Counted from the first letter of the stretch, positions 44,504 through 56,907 are shown. The stretch is 64,000 nucleotides of DNA from Raphanus sativus (GCF_000801105.2 NC_079515.1:36975407-37039406), one strand, 5' to 3'. Made by a program: numbers and translations. Notes: a model not told the origin generated them from the letters alone.

Positions 44504-45888
44504 TCAGAGAGCAAACGGCCAGGAGGAACTCAGTGCGGAGCCACCGTACATTCCGAACGACTGATGAGAAGGAGGTGTAAACACCGTCGGAGGCAGAGAA
44601 GGTAGATTTGGTAAAAACGCAGCGTCGATGCTGAACTGACCAGAAGAAGCTCCCACATCCATAAACTGACCAAAAGCCACGTCATCACTAAAGAAGCGAG
44701 GCTGACGTGGCAGAGAAGGAGATGGAGCGGGAAGGTAAGTAGGAGGAAAGCTCGCATCAGCAGCAGCATGAGCTGCAGAGGTATTGGAGAAACAGGACAC
44801 GTGCTCCTTCGCAAAGGCGGCATCGATCATCGGAGCAATTAAAGAACTGGCGGAAGAGGAGCAGTTGACACCGCCGGAAGAAATATTCAGTTTGGTCTCT
44901 CTACTGACAACACTGCTTTTCAGACAGACTTTAGAGAGAACCCATTCATCCTGTGTAAAGAACCAAACATTAAAAAATAAAAAACACATTTTAACTGTAT
45001 ATAAACCGACCAAAGTGAAATGAATCTTTTACCTTAGCGGAGGAAGTGATGTAATGGTAAGAGAACTTTCCATCGAGGCGATACTCATGCATGACCCAAC
45101 AGCTTTTCTCACCTTTAGGAGCTCTGCCTTTGTAAAAGACGAGAGTTTTCTTCATTCCGAGAAGCGAGTTTGTCTTTGAGCTTTTGATCTCTCTGTCTTT
45201 ACCAGTAGCTTTCCAGTAACCAGCTTCTGTTGCTCTGTTCGTCCTCAGTCCCGTTGGGTACTTTCGGTCTCTTAGTGTGAAGAAGTACCACTCTTTCTCC
45301 CCCATCTTCGCTTTCTCTGCTCATACGTGAAAGAAGACTCTCAAAAGTAAGTAATACTCTGTTCTAAAACAGAGAAACAAAGGCTGGTGGTGACCATAGT
45401 CTTATGTTTTATATTAGACTGATTAAAAGTAAGATTTCTCAACACTGGTCAAGCTTACTAGAGTTATAGTGATAATATAAAGAAAAACAGTGGAAAGTTT
45501 GAAACTTTGAACCTATAACAAGAGTCTAAGACACTATTCAAGATATGGGTTTAATAGAGTCTAAACTGGGGAGTTTCAAGCAATAGTTCTTAAGACTAAA
45601 GGTATGCAAAAACAGAGTAAAGTCTGAAACTTGAAGCCTATATCGATGATCTAAGACGTTATTTAACTGTGTGAAGTGTTGCTTACCAGGAAGTTCCCAA
45701 GGCTCAGACTTGTTGAGATCAACTTGAGAAATGGCGGCACATGAGAAATTGGAGTCGAGGACTTTCTTGAGGAGGTAGTAAGTGATGAGCTCTTCATCGG
45801 TAGGATGAAACCTAAACCCAGGTGGCATTGCGGTTTCATCTTCAAATCTTGATGATCTCTCCCAACCATTAAACACATCCATATCCAT
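44504..45888 (-). CDS. CUC1: CUC1-like NAC transcription factor (3 exons)
   Basis: Nuclear NAC-domain factor that specifies organ boundaries and shoot meristem initiation. Exons 45888-45687, 45316-45033 and 44950-44504 give 310 aa, the same length as Arabidopsis CUC1 as I recall it. The NAC domain covers about residues 20-165: [20 protein letters not shown] (A), [20 protein letters not shown] (B/C), [20 protein letters not shown] (C/D) and [18 protein letters not shown] (D/E). The transactivating C-terminus is Ser/Pro-rich and ends SSSWPFAL. Exon 3 contains a miR164 site in the codons for [11 protein letters not shown]2 shares that site, but the N-terminus (MDMDVFNGW) and location match CUC1 (At3g15170). 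The gene is intact. Confidence 0.95.
44785..44805 (-). promoter_or_regulatory. miR164 target site in CUC1 exon 3
   Basis: The mRNA strand begins AGCACGTGTCC and ends TTTCTCCA over 21 bases. This pairs with miR164 almost throughout and agrees with the known site in Arabidopsis CUC1/CUC2 as I recall it. It implies post-transcriptional restriction of this gene to organ boundaries. Confidence 0.88.
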
Positions 45889-47420
45889 TGTGGAGGGGAC
45901 AACCACACAAAGAAGAAAGCTCTTGAGGCAAACAAAAAACAAAACCCTAGATTTTCTAATTTTAAAGACGAAAGGATGGGTAAAATATAAAAAAGGGTAC
46001 TTTTTAAAATGATCTGTGTTTCTCCTGTTCTACAAGCAACTGATGTGATATTTGACTGTAGCTAGTGACAGACAGGAGTTGATGTTGATGTGTACAATAC
46101 ACCACACAAAACGAATATATATATTAATAATTAATTAATATCGCTAAATTGTAATAGAATCTAGGATATATGATTAATAATTATCTTCTGAGAGAGGGTT
46201 GTTCAAAATAATAATGATTATTATCTATAGAGCATGCAATGTGTGCGTGACTGGAAATCTCAGGGGATTCGACGTCAGCCATAATCTGTCTTTATTATGC
46301 TATGACTTTACCAGCCAATAGATTATTTGATACTAGTTTGGATCTTTGGTCTGAGCTTTCAGCCTTTCACCATGTATAAGATTCTATACGCATTAATGTT
46401 TTCAAGACAAAAACTTTATTACAAGAAAAAAAAAAAAGTAAGAGCATGGATGCATCAAATCGTGAGGAGATCACATCCATCCATCAATTATCTGTCACAA
46501 GGAAACGTCGCACATATACAAGAGATGGAGTCGTCACAGGCTTTACATCAAATCATATTCCCATGCATCTTTCATTTTTTTTCTCCTCCTATGCCTGCTA
46601 TTTTTCACCTCTATGCGACCCACAAGTAACTCTAGTTTTAGGTCGACACGTTACGTTGATTAAGAGAAATAACACATGGGTTTCATTATTTAAGAGAGTA
46701 CGTTTCAATTATTTAACAAGAGAAATAAACACACAAGAGATTGTGAAATATCAAAACAATTCCAACAGAGATCATTGTCACAACAACTGATTTTAATTAG
46801 GGAGGAAAATAAAAGTTTTGTTTGCTTACGAATTAATAATTGTGGATATTTTTGTTGCATGAGAACAGAGATCGAGAAAACTCGAGTGACGTTGTATCTG
46901 TGGTGGAGTGGAGGAGCGAATCATCTTCGCCGCCCTCCGGCCTGAAGCCTACGGCGTCGTTTTTCGAGTCTACGGCTAAGCTTTGGGACCCACCTCAAAT
47001 AACTTTTTGGCATTTTCTCGTTCGGACTGACATGTAAGGAAACAGGATAAAACTCGGTGAAGTTCAAACTTGTCATAATTAGGTCGGATACACGTTACCT
47101 AAAAAGAAACAAAAACACATAACTTAAACCATCTAAACCGGGTTCAATTTAAACACGGATCAAACCGGGTCGGTGATTAGACTAATGTACTGTATACACA
47201 AAACAAACACCTTTGGTCCAAACCGGTTACAAACCGAGAATGGTTAAGTGGTTACAATGGTACAAATCAAACAAAACAAAACCGGAATGGTACAAACCGA
47301 ATCCAAGAGACTTTTCTGTGATCAGTTTTGGGGGATGACATCAGAGAGAGCAAAGTCATGGAACGGTGGACCTGCAAGAAACGAGTGACACAACTTCAAA
47401 TCATCTATCTTTTAGTTGAA
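45889..47420. other. CUC1 upstream / AP-5 zeta downstream region
   Basis: CUC1 promoter side, with a minus-strand TTTTTATATTTT TATA-like run at about 45980, then AT-rich DNA. A GC-richer patch at 46880-47030 has an open 65-codon frame without family features. AAACCGG words recur around 47150-47290. No gene is called. Confidence 0.45.
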
Positions 47421-50400
47421 TCAATCAAAATTTTTAAGGAGATGGAGATGATGACCTCCTTGTTCACTTAGAATGTGAAACGGAATGTGTGCAACCATTT
47501 TGTCCCCACCCTCGCTCCAGTTAACCGTGCCAGGAAACCTTTTTTCCGAAACACGTGAAGGTCCTAACACAGACCAACAGATCCCTGGCTCGTTCATCAG
47601 TCCCAAGTAATCATGTGCTCGTCTCCAAACCCTTGCATCAGATATCCTAGACCTAACCACCTACACCAACACATGTACAAAGGTGATCGTTCCAAAGCGT
47701 TTTCTTTTCTTTTTAGTGAGGGATTCAGATATATACCTTTCCCAAGGCAACACGAGCTCTTGGCAATAGTTCACGGTGATAAGTTGCGAGCTTTGCGATA
47801 GCAGTCACCACAAAACACAAGAGCCTTGACTGTGTTGTTCTTCTGGAAGCATTCCCGGATTCTTGCCTCAGACCTAGACGGCTTTTTTTTATTTTTTTTT
47901 GGTTTGTTGGAAGCAAAAAGTGGTGTAAATAGAAATGCATGAAGAAGATGGGTAGAGTATATATAACAGAAAGGTAATGATGATAATAACCTTGATGAGA
48001 GATTCTCATAGAGAAGCAACTCTAAGCTTTCAAAGAGCTCTCGAGCAGCTTCCTTGTGTGATTCTCCCCCACCACCATACTCTCCTATTGCCCAACATAG
48101 CTGTAAAGCTAACTCTCTCTAAGGAAAAAAAACATGTTTTAGAGGAGACATTTTTGTTTACAAAACATCCATTTAATATCCAGAAACTGACCTTAGCAGA
48201 GTCATCATAAGCTTCTCCAAGCCTATCAATTATAGGTTTCTGCATTATGTAAACGAGTTTCAGCAAATCAAAACTTATAATCATAATACTATTGCAAGAA
48301 TAAACAAAAAAATAAGGAAAATAAAAACGAAGGCATTACTTTCAAGAGCGCAATGAAGTTTGGAGATCTCTGAAATGCAGCCAACACGAATTCAAGTAGC
48401 CTCCTACGGATCTGCATACACATTTACCATAACTCTGTAAGTTAAGGTTCAATATACAAAAGATGCGTTGATGGGGTTACCTCATGAGAAAAATTCTTAT
48501 CCGGAAACATTGTAGAGTTCCTTGTCATGAGTAGAGGGATTAGTGCACATATCAGAGCTGCAGAAAGAAAAGAAAAGAAAACAAGCATGAAATAGACTCA
48601 ATAGTGCTAACAACGTTGGTAACTGACTTAAGAACACTACTGTAAACGAATCTTACAGTCATTAGCATCTCGCAAGGTAACACTGAAGTAGACATCAAGA
48701 AGCCGAGGAGCAATCTTAAGTGTCTGCTTCATCCTCTCTGACCGAGGACCACTCGCAGCAGCCTGCAGCGCTGCGTTTAATGCAGGAGAAGCTCGGTGTC
48801 TTTCCTGCAGTACAAAGTTAGTTTTACTATTGTTCGGTTGAGACATAATGTGAATAAATGTAAGAACTTGAGGGAAAGATAGCATACAGCTAGACCATCA
48901 TTTTCGTCCTTGAGAAGCTCAAGAAACAGAGGATCAGCTACATCTATTGTATTGTTATCTTCAGACTCTGAGTCATCCCCTCCGTCTCCGATGGTTGAAC
49001 CAGTATAGGCTTCATCCATAAGGGCAAGAAGCATCTGCATTCATTCACAGGGATCCGTGTCATTCATTGACTATATCTGAGATCAGTCTATACCCAAGTA
49101 AATGTTTATTTTTAATGAAACAGAAGACCTCCGGAGCTGCACTCTTCTGGATCGAAGCAATGCTACCTCCGACCCTTGACCCTGACCCCGAGCTCCTTTC
49201 CACTTTTTCTAGTGCCACAACCAGCACTAGCATAAAATTATACTTAATTAGAATACAGAATACTCATAAAGTAAATTAGGATGAGAGAATACAAAAGTTC
49301 AAGCAGAAACACTACACATACGAACTCAAGTAGCAATTTTTCAGAGAGGTGGACTCACTTGGCAAGTCTAGAATGGATGGAAACAGAGGAAGAAACGATC
49401 CAGGTGATATCAGTCCTGGAAATATCTTCAGGAAGGACTTTTCCAACCTGAAGATTTCGTGATTGATTAAATAACTTATGAAGAATTAAAAAAAAAAAAG
49501 CAAGAATGACTGACTCGGCTTACTTCTCCCAGTTCCAGGCAATGAGCTTAAGCAACAACGGAAAAAACTGCACACAGAATTGCTTGTATCAGACAGGAGA
49601 AGATGGTATATATATGCTCTCGCATCAATCTCAAGCAGTTGAGAAATGTAAAAACGGAATTGAATTAAACATTACAATAAGCAGTTTGTTTATATACCTG
49701 AGGGAGTAGGTTAGGGAAAGACGCCAAGAGTTTTCTCTTGTTCTCGATAAGGAACTCACAAGTTGCCTCAGCAACAGCAGCATCCGAGAACTCACTACAA
49801 GAAAGTTATCACCAAATGAGCAAAACGTACTTGATAGAGATACCCACTAAAGTATCCACACGAAGGCTCATTTCAAAACATAAGCAAAAGTACACACCGG
49901 CTAAGACACGAACGGAAGAAAGTCCTCAAACTCGGGTCAGCATCGTGCAGAACCATATCTCCAAAATCAAGAAAAAACTGAAGAATGGCCTAAAACAGAC
50001 ACACACACACAAAAAGTACAATCCTTTAACAAAAGCATTCATCTGAGTGTGTAGATATATTCTCATGGAGAGTAGTAACGTTACTAGCAAGAGAAGGCCT
50101 TTGGAGGTTCCTGACGACTCAGACTGAGACACTGAAGCTACAGAACGCTGGAAGACCTTATTGATCTGAGGGTAAATTCTCGCCACCAGATCGTCTGATT
50201 TCTCCAATTTACAGAACCCATGTAGCTTCTTCACCTAAATGATCAATTGACATTCACAAAAATTCAAGAAAAGATGATTCCTTTGTATAACATCGAGAAC
50301 ACACACATAATTGTCGTCGATGCTTACTGATTGTAGCACAGATGGATCAGAAGCAGGATCCGTGGAATCACGCGCGCTATTGCTTAGGATCCTCAGATGA

Positions 50401-50429
50401 TAATTCCAGTCTCCGTCTTGACCGTTCAT
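47421..50429 (-). CDS. AP5Z1: AP-5 complex subunit zeta-1-like (15 exons)
   Basis: Subunit of the fifth adaptor complex, which acts with SPG11/SPG15-type partners in late-endosome/lysosome trafficking; the plant role is poorly known. Exons: 50429-50328, 50234-50085, 49989-49898, 49794-49698, 49567-49524, 49447-49359, 49226-49129, 49034-48888, 48804-48657, 48557-48481, 48411-48340, 48239-48192, 48118-47991, 47881-47737, 47660-47421; 558 aa. Segments parallel human AP5Z1: FPNLL…LIAWNWEK, ILDLP…VVALEK, QLCWAIGEYGGGGES, LELLLYENLSS and ITALTKLA-like VTAIAKLATYHRELLPRAR. The fold should be alpha-solenoid. Position between CUC1 and the DYW-PPR matches At3g15160. The exon 14 acceptor is uncertain: AAAG|CC (used) keeps the conserved frame; TCTAG|GT would shift it. 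Intron 13 ends in poly-A rather than pyrimidines. Confidence 0.85.
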
Positions 50430-50749
50430 GGTTTTTTACACCACGACAATGCTCGCTCGCTCAGTTGAAAGAGAGAAAAAAAAAAACGAAGAAGAAGATG
50501 ATGGAGCAGAGGATTTGACGGAAGACGCGTCGTTTTGGATTTTTGTCATTAGACTGCATGCCATCTTTAATAAAGTAGGAAACGTCACGCTGTTTTACAA
50601 AGACGACACCGTTTCCCCAACCGAATCTTATCGTAAGAGACTGCATGTCATTTATAGTAGCAGAAGACGGCACGCAGTTGTTTCAGTTAAACTCGTTTCA
50701 TTTCAGGCGGTAAATTAGATTCTTGTTTCGTTCAGACAGGGCTTTACTG

Positions 50750-52804
50750 ATGCTTCTGAATCATCGACAAAGCCTTGTCGGTATCTTGCGTGTCTGCACA
50801 AAGAATGGACTTTCTGATCAAGGCCGTCAAGTTCACTGCTTTCTTCTCAAGTCTGGATCGTGCCTAGATCTGTTCACAAGCAATTATCTTATAGATATGT
50901 ATAGCAAATGCAGAGAACCCATCATCGCCCACAAGGTGTTCGACAAAATGCCTGAGAGAAACGTTGTTTCGTGGACGGCTCTCATGAGTGGAAATGTACT
51001 GAACGGCGACCTTAACGGATCATTATCTCTCTTCAGCGAGATGGTGCGGGATGGTGTTAACCCAAACGAGTTCACTCTCTCGACGAATCTTAAAGCTTGT
51101 GGCTTGCTTAACGCACTTGAAAAGGGGTTGCAGATCCACGGGTTTTGTTTGAAGATGGGGTTTGAGATGATGGTTGAGGTTGGGAACTCTTTGGTTGATA
51201 TGTACTCAAAATGTGGAGGGATTAGTGAAGCTGAGAGAGTGTTTGGTTCGATGGTTGATACTAGTTTGATAACGTGGAATGCTATGATAGCTGGGTATGT
51301 ACATTCAGGGTATGGTGGTAGAGCTTTGGCTACGTTTAGGATGATGCAAGAAAGACCGGACAAGTTCACGTTGACTAGCTTGTTGAAGGCTTGCAGTAGC
51401 ATTGGTATGATCCATGGAGGAAAAGAGATTCATGGCTTTTTAGTCAGGAGTGGGTTTCCTTGTTCAAGTTCGGCAACTATAACAGGTTCTCTGGTTGATT
51501 TGTATGTCAAGTGTGGTGATCTCTTTGGTGCTAGGAAAGCTTTTGATCAAATCAAGGAGAAGACGATGATCTCGTGGAGTTCACTGATTCTTGGATATGC
51601 TCAAGAGGGTGACTTTGTGGAGGCGATGAGTTTGTTTAGGGGACTACGAGAGTTAAGCTCTCAGATAGACAGTTTTGTTCTTTCTGGTATCATTGGCGTC
51701 TTTGCTGACTTTGCCCTCTTGCGTCAAGGGAAGCAAATGCAAGCACTTGCTGTTAAACTCCCATCTGGGTTAGAAACATCTGTTTCAAACTCAATGGTGG
51801 ACATGTATCTCAAGTGTGGGTTAGTTGATGAGGCTGAGAAATGCTTTGACGAAATGCAGTCCAGAGATGTGATCTCCTGGACTGTAATGATCACTGGCTA
51901 CGGGAAGCATGGGCTTGGGAAGAAAGCAGTTAGTGTTTTTAAACAAATGTTGGGACATAAGATTGAGCCTGATGATGTATGCTACTTAGCTGTACTCTCA
52001 GCTTGTAGCCATTCTGGTTTGATCAAAGAAGGAGAAGAACTTTTTTCAAAGTTACTAGAGACGCCTGGGATCAAACCTAGAGTAGAGCACTACGCTTGCG
52101 TTGTTGATCTATTAGGACGAGCTGGTCGTTTGAAGGAAGGTAAACATCTGATTGACACAATGCCTGTTAAACCGAACGTTGGAATATGGCAAACACTTCT
52201 TAGCGGATGTAGACTACACGGAGACATCGAACTAGGGAAAGAAGTAAGTGAGATTCTTTTGAGGATTGATGGAAACAATCCTGCAAATTACGTGATGGTG
52301 TCCAACCTTTATGGACAAGCTGGTTACTGGCAGGAACATGGGAAGGCAAGAGAGGTTGGGAAGACAAAAGGGTTGAAGAAAGAAGCTGGTATGAGCTGGG
52401 TAGAGATTGAGAGAGAGGTTTGTTTCTTCCGTAGCGGAGAGGATTCACATCCCTTGACACCAAGGATCCATGAAACTTTGAGAGAAGTTGAAAGAAGAAT
52501 GAGAGAAGAGTTGGGGTATGTTTACGGCTTGAAGCAAGAGATGCATGATATAGACGATGAGTCGAAAGAGGAGAATCTAAGAGCTCATAGCGAGAAGCTA
52601 GCGATTGGTTTGGCGTTGGCGTCAGGGGGTTTGAACCAGGAAGGAAAGACGATAAGAGTGTTCAAGAACTTGAGGGTGTGCGTAGATTGTCATGAGTTCA
52701 TCAAGGGGTTGTCTAAGATCATGAAGATATCGTTTGTTGTGAGAGATGCTGTTCGGTTTCACAGTTTTGAAGATGGTTGTTGTTCGTGTGGAGATTACTG
52801 GTGA
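50750..52804 (+). CDS. PPR protein, PLS-DYW class (At3g15130-like)
   Basis: Organelle RNA-editing factor type: PPR repeats read an RNA sequence and the DYW domain deaminates a nearby C to U. Single exon, 684 aa from the ATG at 50750 (MLLNHRQSLVGILRV); the frame is open slightly further upstream without an ATG. Repeats run from about residue 10 to 480, with typical blocks such as NYLIDMYSKC, KVFDKMPERNVVSWTALM and YACVVDLLGRAGRLKEG. The E/E+ region contains MPVKPNVGIWQTLLSGCRLH and AGMSWVEIE. The DYW domain has the zinc-site HSEKLAIGLAL and CVDCHEF motifs and ends CSCGDYW, so it looks catalytically complete. Which organelle and which site it edits cannot be told from sequence; the N-terminus has no obvious long transit peptide. 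Confidence 0.93.
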   Translation: MLLNHRQSLVGILRVCTKNGLSDQGRQVHCFLLKSGSCLDLFTSNYLIDMYSKCREPIIAHKVFDKMPERNVVSWTALMSGNVLNGDLNGSLSLFSEMVRDGVNPNEFTLSTNLKACGLLNALEKGLQIHGFCLKMGFEMMVEVGNSLVDMYSKCGGISEAERVFGSMVDTSLITWNAMIAGYVHSGYGGRALATFRMMQERPDKFTLTSLLKACSSIGMIHGGKEIHGFLVRSGFPCSSSATITGSLVDLYVKCGDLFGARKAFDQIKEKTMISWSSLILGYAQEGDFVEAMSLFRGLRELSSQIDSFVLSGIIGVFADFALLRQGKQMQALAVKLPSGLETSVSNSMVDMYLKCGLVDEAEKCFDEMQSRDVISWTVMITGYGKHGLGKKAVSVFKQMLGHKIEPDDVCYLAVLSACSHSGLIKEGEELFSKLLETPGIKPRVEHYACVVDLLGRAGRLKEGKHLIDTMPVKPNVGIWQTLLSGCRLHGDIELGKEVSEILLRIDGNNPANYVMVSNLYGQAGYWQEHGKAREVGKTKGLKKEAGMSWVEIEREVCFFRSGEDSHPLTPRIHETLREVERRMREELGYVYGLKQEMHDIDDESKEENLRAHSEKLAIGLALASGGLNQEGKTIRVFKNLRVCVDCHEFIKGLSKIMKISFVVRDAVRFHSFEDGCCSCGDYW

Positions 52805-52961
52805 CTCGTTAAGCTTGATTTACTTCCGCTATTATTATACAACTGGGTTTCATGCAAAAGTCTTAAACTATAGAGCTATTCAGAAGGAAAAGAATGGTTA
52901 CAAACAAGCCTCTACAGCAATGGCACAATCTCAGTTGATAAAATTTCAAAATTTCATCTAA

Positions 52962-54606
52962 TCTATTAATTTAAGGTTCTATTTTTATCTACTATTAACA
53001 AGTCATAGTAGGACCACTTAAAGAATTAGTCAATATGACATATTTGATTATTTGTATTAACAATAAACCAACTATAAATATATTAACAATAAACCAACTA
53101 TAAATTTGATTTTTTATATAATAAAATCTGTTGAGAAAGAATCTAACAAAATCTTAGTTTAAAATTTAAATATTTTTTATAAATAACACATTAATATATT
53201 TCGAAATTAGTAATATAATATTATTATAAGTAAATTTAACTAAAACTTATTATAAAAAAAAAATAAAAATTCTTTATACTAACTTTTTTATAGATTCTAT
53301 GATATATTCCGTATTATATAAAAATAGAAGTGCTATATGAATTAAATATTAAAAATATATTAAATAGGTAAATTAACAAAAAAATTATTTTATTTTTTAA
53401 CTTAAATAAATTATTGATCATCATTATAATGGATTAAACTTCGAAAACTATATAATACTTTTATATTAAAATAAATGTATTAACATAAGTTAAAATTTTA
53501 TATTTACAGCCATACATTATCTTTTTATTTATTTTGAAACTATTAGCAATATATTGCTTAAAAATGTTTATATACAAAATATAATAGTATATAATAACCT
53601 TTAGTTCATATACTATTTAAAAATATGTTATTAGTAAAATATGAAATTTCAGTAATTCATTTAAAATATTAGTGACAAAAATCAAATTTTAATTATAATT
53701 TTATTTTATTTTAATTGTAACAAAATTTGTTGATAAAAGAATTAAAAATATCACCAAAAATTCAAATATTTTTATAATAATACAGTAATGTAGTACCAAA
53801 ACAAATTCAAAATTCATGTATTATTCCAAACTCAAATAATTGTGTAATTTTCCAAAGTTGTCTCGAAAAATATATTATTTTGAAAATAAATATTCAAACT
53901 CAAAATGATAATATTTCAAATTTTACAAAAGACAAAATCATGGATAATAAAGATTAACTTTTTGAAATGTACCTGAAAAAAACTAACTATATATGTTGTA
54001 AAAATTTAAAGTAACCTAATGTTTTGACGTCTTAATTTAAAAAAAAATAGAACTTAATATCATAACATCCAAAACAAATATCCTATATAATAAATTTAAT
54101 AAAATAGTATGATAGATACTACTATGTATAAAGTTTACTAAAACAATAGGATTATATTATTTAAAATATAAATGCCGTAAAATACTAAATGAGATATGTT
54201 AAAGTATATTTTCTTAAAACAACATGTAAATATAATTATTTTAGTCATATTTATTTTTCTATAATATAAATAAATAAAATTTAAAAATGTATTATATGCA
54301 AAATGTTTAAATTAAAGAAAACAACATAATTTGAATGGGGTTCTCTATTTGAGTATTTCATATTTTTATTTTATTTTACCTAACTCGAAAATATATTAGT
54401 AAGTAATAAATATCAATAACAAAGTAATTTTTTTTTAAAAAAACCATTATATATTAATAATACTCAATAAGAAATATAAAATAATATGATATAGTAATAC
54501 AATATATAACACTAAAATAGAAATTATATATTTAAAACATTTTTATAATATAAAATAATTTAAAAAATATAAATATATCCGCACGAACGTGCGGGTTAAA
54601 ATCTAG
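52962..54606 (+). mobile_element. Non-autonomous Helitron
   Basis: The right end has the diagnostic Helitron structure: a GC hairpin CCGCACG-AA-CGTGCGG (54579-54594) followed by GTTAAAATCTAG, a CTAG terminus, and then T. The body is extremely AT-rich without coding sequence. The left end is placed at TCTATTAATTTAAGG (52962) after an A, fitting insertion between A and T, but TC at 52957 is also possible. No Rep/helicase is encoded, so it is a passive copy. It lies about 160 bases past the PPR stop codon. Confidence 0.75.
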
Positions 54607-55186
54607 TTGATATTGAAACACACCTGAGCAGGGCATCTTAGGGTTGCTCCATGGAAGACTGAGAGCTCGGATGAAGATATATCTCAGATCCGAGCTTATG
54701 AGTGTAGGTTAGGTTTGTTGTGTGATTTGAATATGTTCATCACATTATTATTGAGTAAATTTATTTTAGGATGCTCGTCGGTCCGTTGACTTCATCTGCA
54801 AGACTGGGTGATGTTGCATTCTGGATTGATATTGTTCTTTGGTTAGCATCATTTTGATTACTCAGTATGATACTCATGTACTTACAATTTGCGCCCATAT
54901 AATGCTATTCTAATACTCGCAATTATCACAACAGCTAGGATGTTCAACAGTTCAAGAACAGGAATCAGGATCAAGCCATACATAATCAAGTCAGGAAAGA
55001 GCTTTTTGAAACAGAACAAGCTTTCGGAAGAAGACAATGAGTGATTAGAAAATTGTAACGTATCAATGGATGTTAGCTTTTGCTCTACAGATTATCTGTT
55101 GATTGATGTAAATGACTTCCGCAAATAAAAATATCATAGCATACAAACATCCTAGTAGTTGGCAGATGCAAATACACACCCGTTTT
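54607..55186 (+). pseudogene. Unrecognised coding-like tail next to the assembly gap
   Basis: After TTATCACAACAG a plus-strand stretch (54934-55044) is open for 37 codons. It reads ARMFNSSRTGIRIKPYIIK, then SGKSFLKQNKLSEEDNE and a stop. Upstream, DARRSVDFICKTG follows another AG at about 54770. These may be the last exons of a gene or remnant beyond the Helitron. I do not recognise the protein, and no complete exon chain can be built before the N run. Confidence 0.25.
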
Positions 55187-55286
55187 NNNNNNNNNNNNNN
55201 NNNNNNNNNNNNNNNNNNNNNNNNNNNNNNNNNNNNNNNNNNNNNNNNNNNNNNNNNNNNNNNNNNNNNNNNNNNNNNNNNNNNNN
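55187..55286. other. Assembly gap (100 N)
   Basis: Exactly 100 undetermined bases, the usual size for a scaffold gap of unknown length. Sequence order and distance across it are not guaranteed. Confidence 0.99.
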
Positions 55287-56907
55287 TTTAAAAAATAAAT
55301 ATAAAAGTAAATTAATATATTTAATTTTTTAAAAAGAAATAAAGTTTTACATTCAAAATATCAACTACATATATTATAAATATTGATTTATCATTTTTGA
55401 ATAAAAGTATAAAATATCAACTAATTATATATAATTTTTTTATTGCGAAACGCTCTACCAAAAATTCTATATGAAAGCATTGAACAAAAAACATTTAGAA
55501 AACGTTAGTATTTTTTTTAATTGATTTTCTAAATGATTTTATAATAAATGTCGATTGAATAATAATAAACATAATGTTTATGCTAATGCTCTGCCACTCA
55601 AACTGTAGTTTTGTATTCTCAATAGCAATATTGTATTCTCTTTCAGACTCCAGTTGTGTCTATTGAGAATAAACAAATAAAGAGAGTGAATTATTTTTTT
55701 GAAACACTAATATTCGCTAGGGTCCGTCAACCCCGCGCATCTGATGATCACCTTGGTTTTTCAACTGAAAGGCATGGATTGTGCATATGGTCGTACCTAT
55801 TTAACTAAGATGTCTCAATAATTTAAAATCATGATTATCTCATAATTACGTAATTATGTGTACAATTTTGAATTTTGGTATTAGAAATATATACCAAGTG
55901 AAGTGATCATCACCACAACTAGCAGTCTAGCACCAAGGTCTTGATCTCTTCGTGGCTAGCTTTGTTATTTCGTAGCTCAAAAAGGGACACTCGTCCACGT
56001 AAAATTAATAGTTCAAAAGATCAGCGTTACTTTCAATTCTCAAGTTGTATAAGCTGTGACATCAATAGATTGACCAACCATCAAAATGCTAAAAAGTCTT
56101 GATTTTGTCATCTTTCCCTTGATTGAGACCTTAAAATCCCATGATTTGTATAATGATTATTTTTTTGCTAAAATGATTTGTATAATGATTCTCTAGCTTA
56201 AATCTAGTCTTTGTTTTTAATAATGTTGTGAGTGATAAATAACATGTTATATCATGACAATACACTTAATTTTTGTAGCTATACTGTCACTAAGTTTGAG
56301 TAAGTTTATTGGTTCAAAATAATAGTAGTATTTTTTACTGTAGTGTTTGGTTACATACGAATACGATTGACTAATATATGTATTAGGCCGTTCGACCAAG
56401 CTTCAAAAGTAGATGAACTAACCTTATAAATTTGGGCCTCCAGATGATACACATGCACATATCAAAACTATATATATTTGGCAAAAAAAAAAACTGTATC
56501 ATGATATCACATATATTGCCAAAGTAGATGGACTAAATATTAATAACAAAACAACTGTATGACCTACAGACCTAGTGGAACATTTCATTAATTAGGACAT
56601 AACCATAATTTCGGGTCCTATATTGAAATGGATAGCCATGATGTAACTGATGGTGTCGATGGATGACAATAATAATTGTGTATATGTATTCCATCAGTTT
56701 TAAAATGATTCTTACAAATTTCAAATATACTAAAAACATCTTAAAATTTTATTACAAATATATATTTATTGATTTGTGATTAATTTTTTTTTATTTTACC
56801 AATCAAAATCTAATAATCATATTTTTTTGAAATTTACAATTTATAATTATTACATGCATTATAAATATAAAAATGTATTTAAAAAAAAAATCTAAAACAG
56901 AAATCTT

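Noticed and set aside
46840..47037. 65-codon plus-strand gene near the AP-5 zeta 3' end
   Set aside because: It is an open frame in a GC-richer patch without domain, splice or promoter support.
50723..50749. Upstream TTG start for the PPR gene
   Set aside because: The first ATG at 50750 gives a normal-length protein, and no ATG lies upstream in frame.
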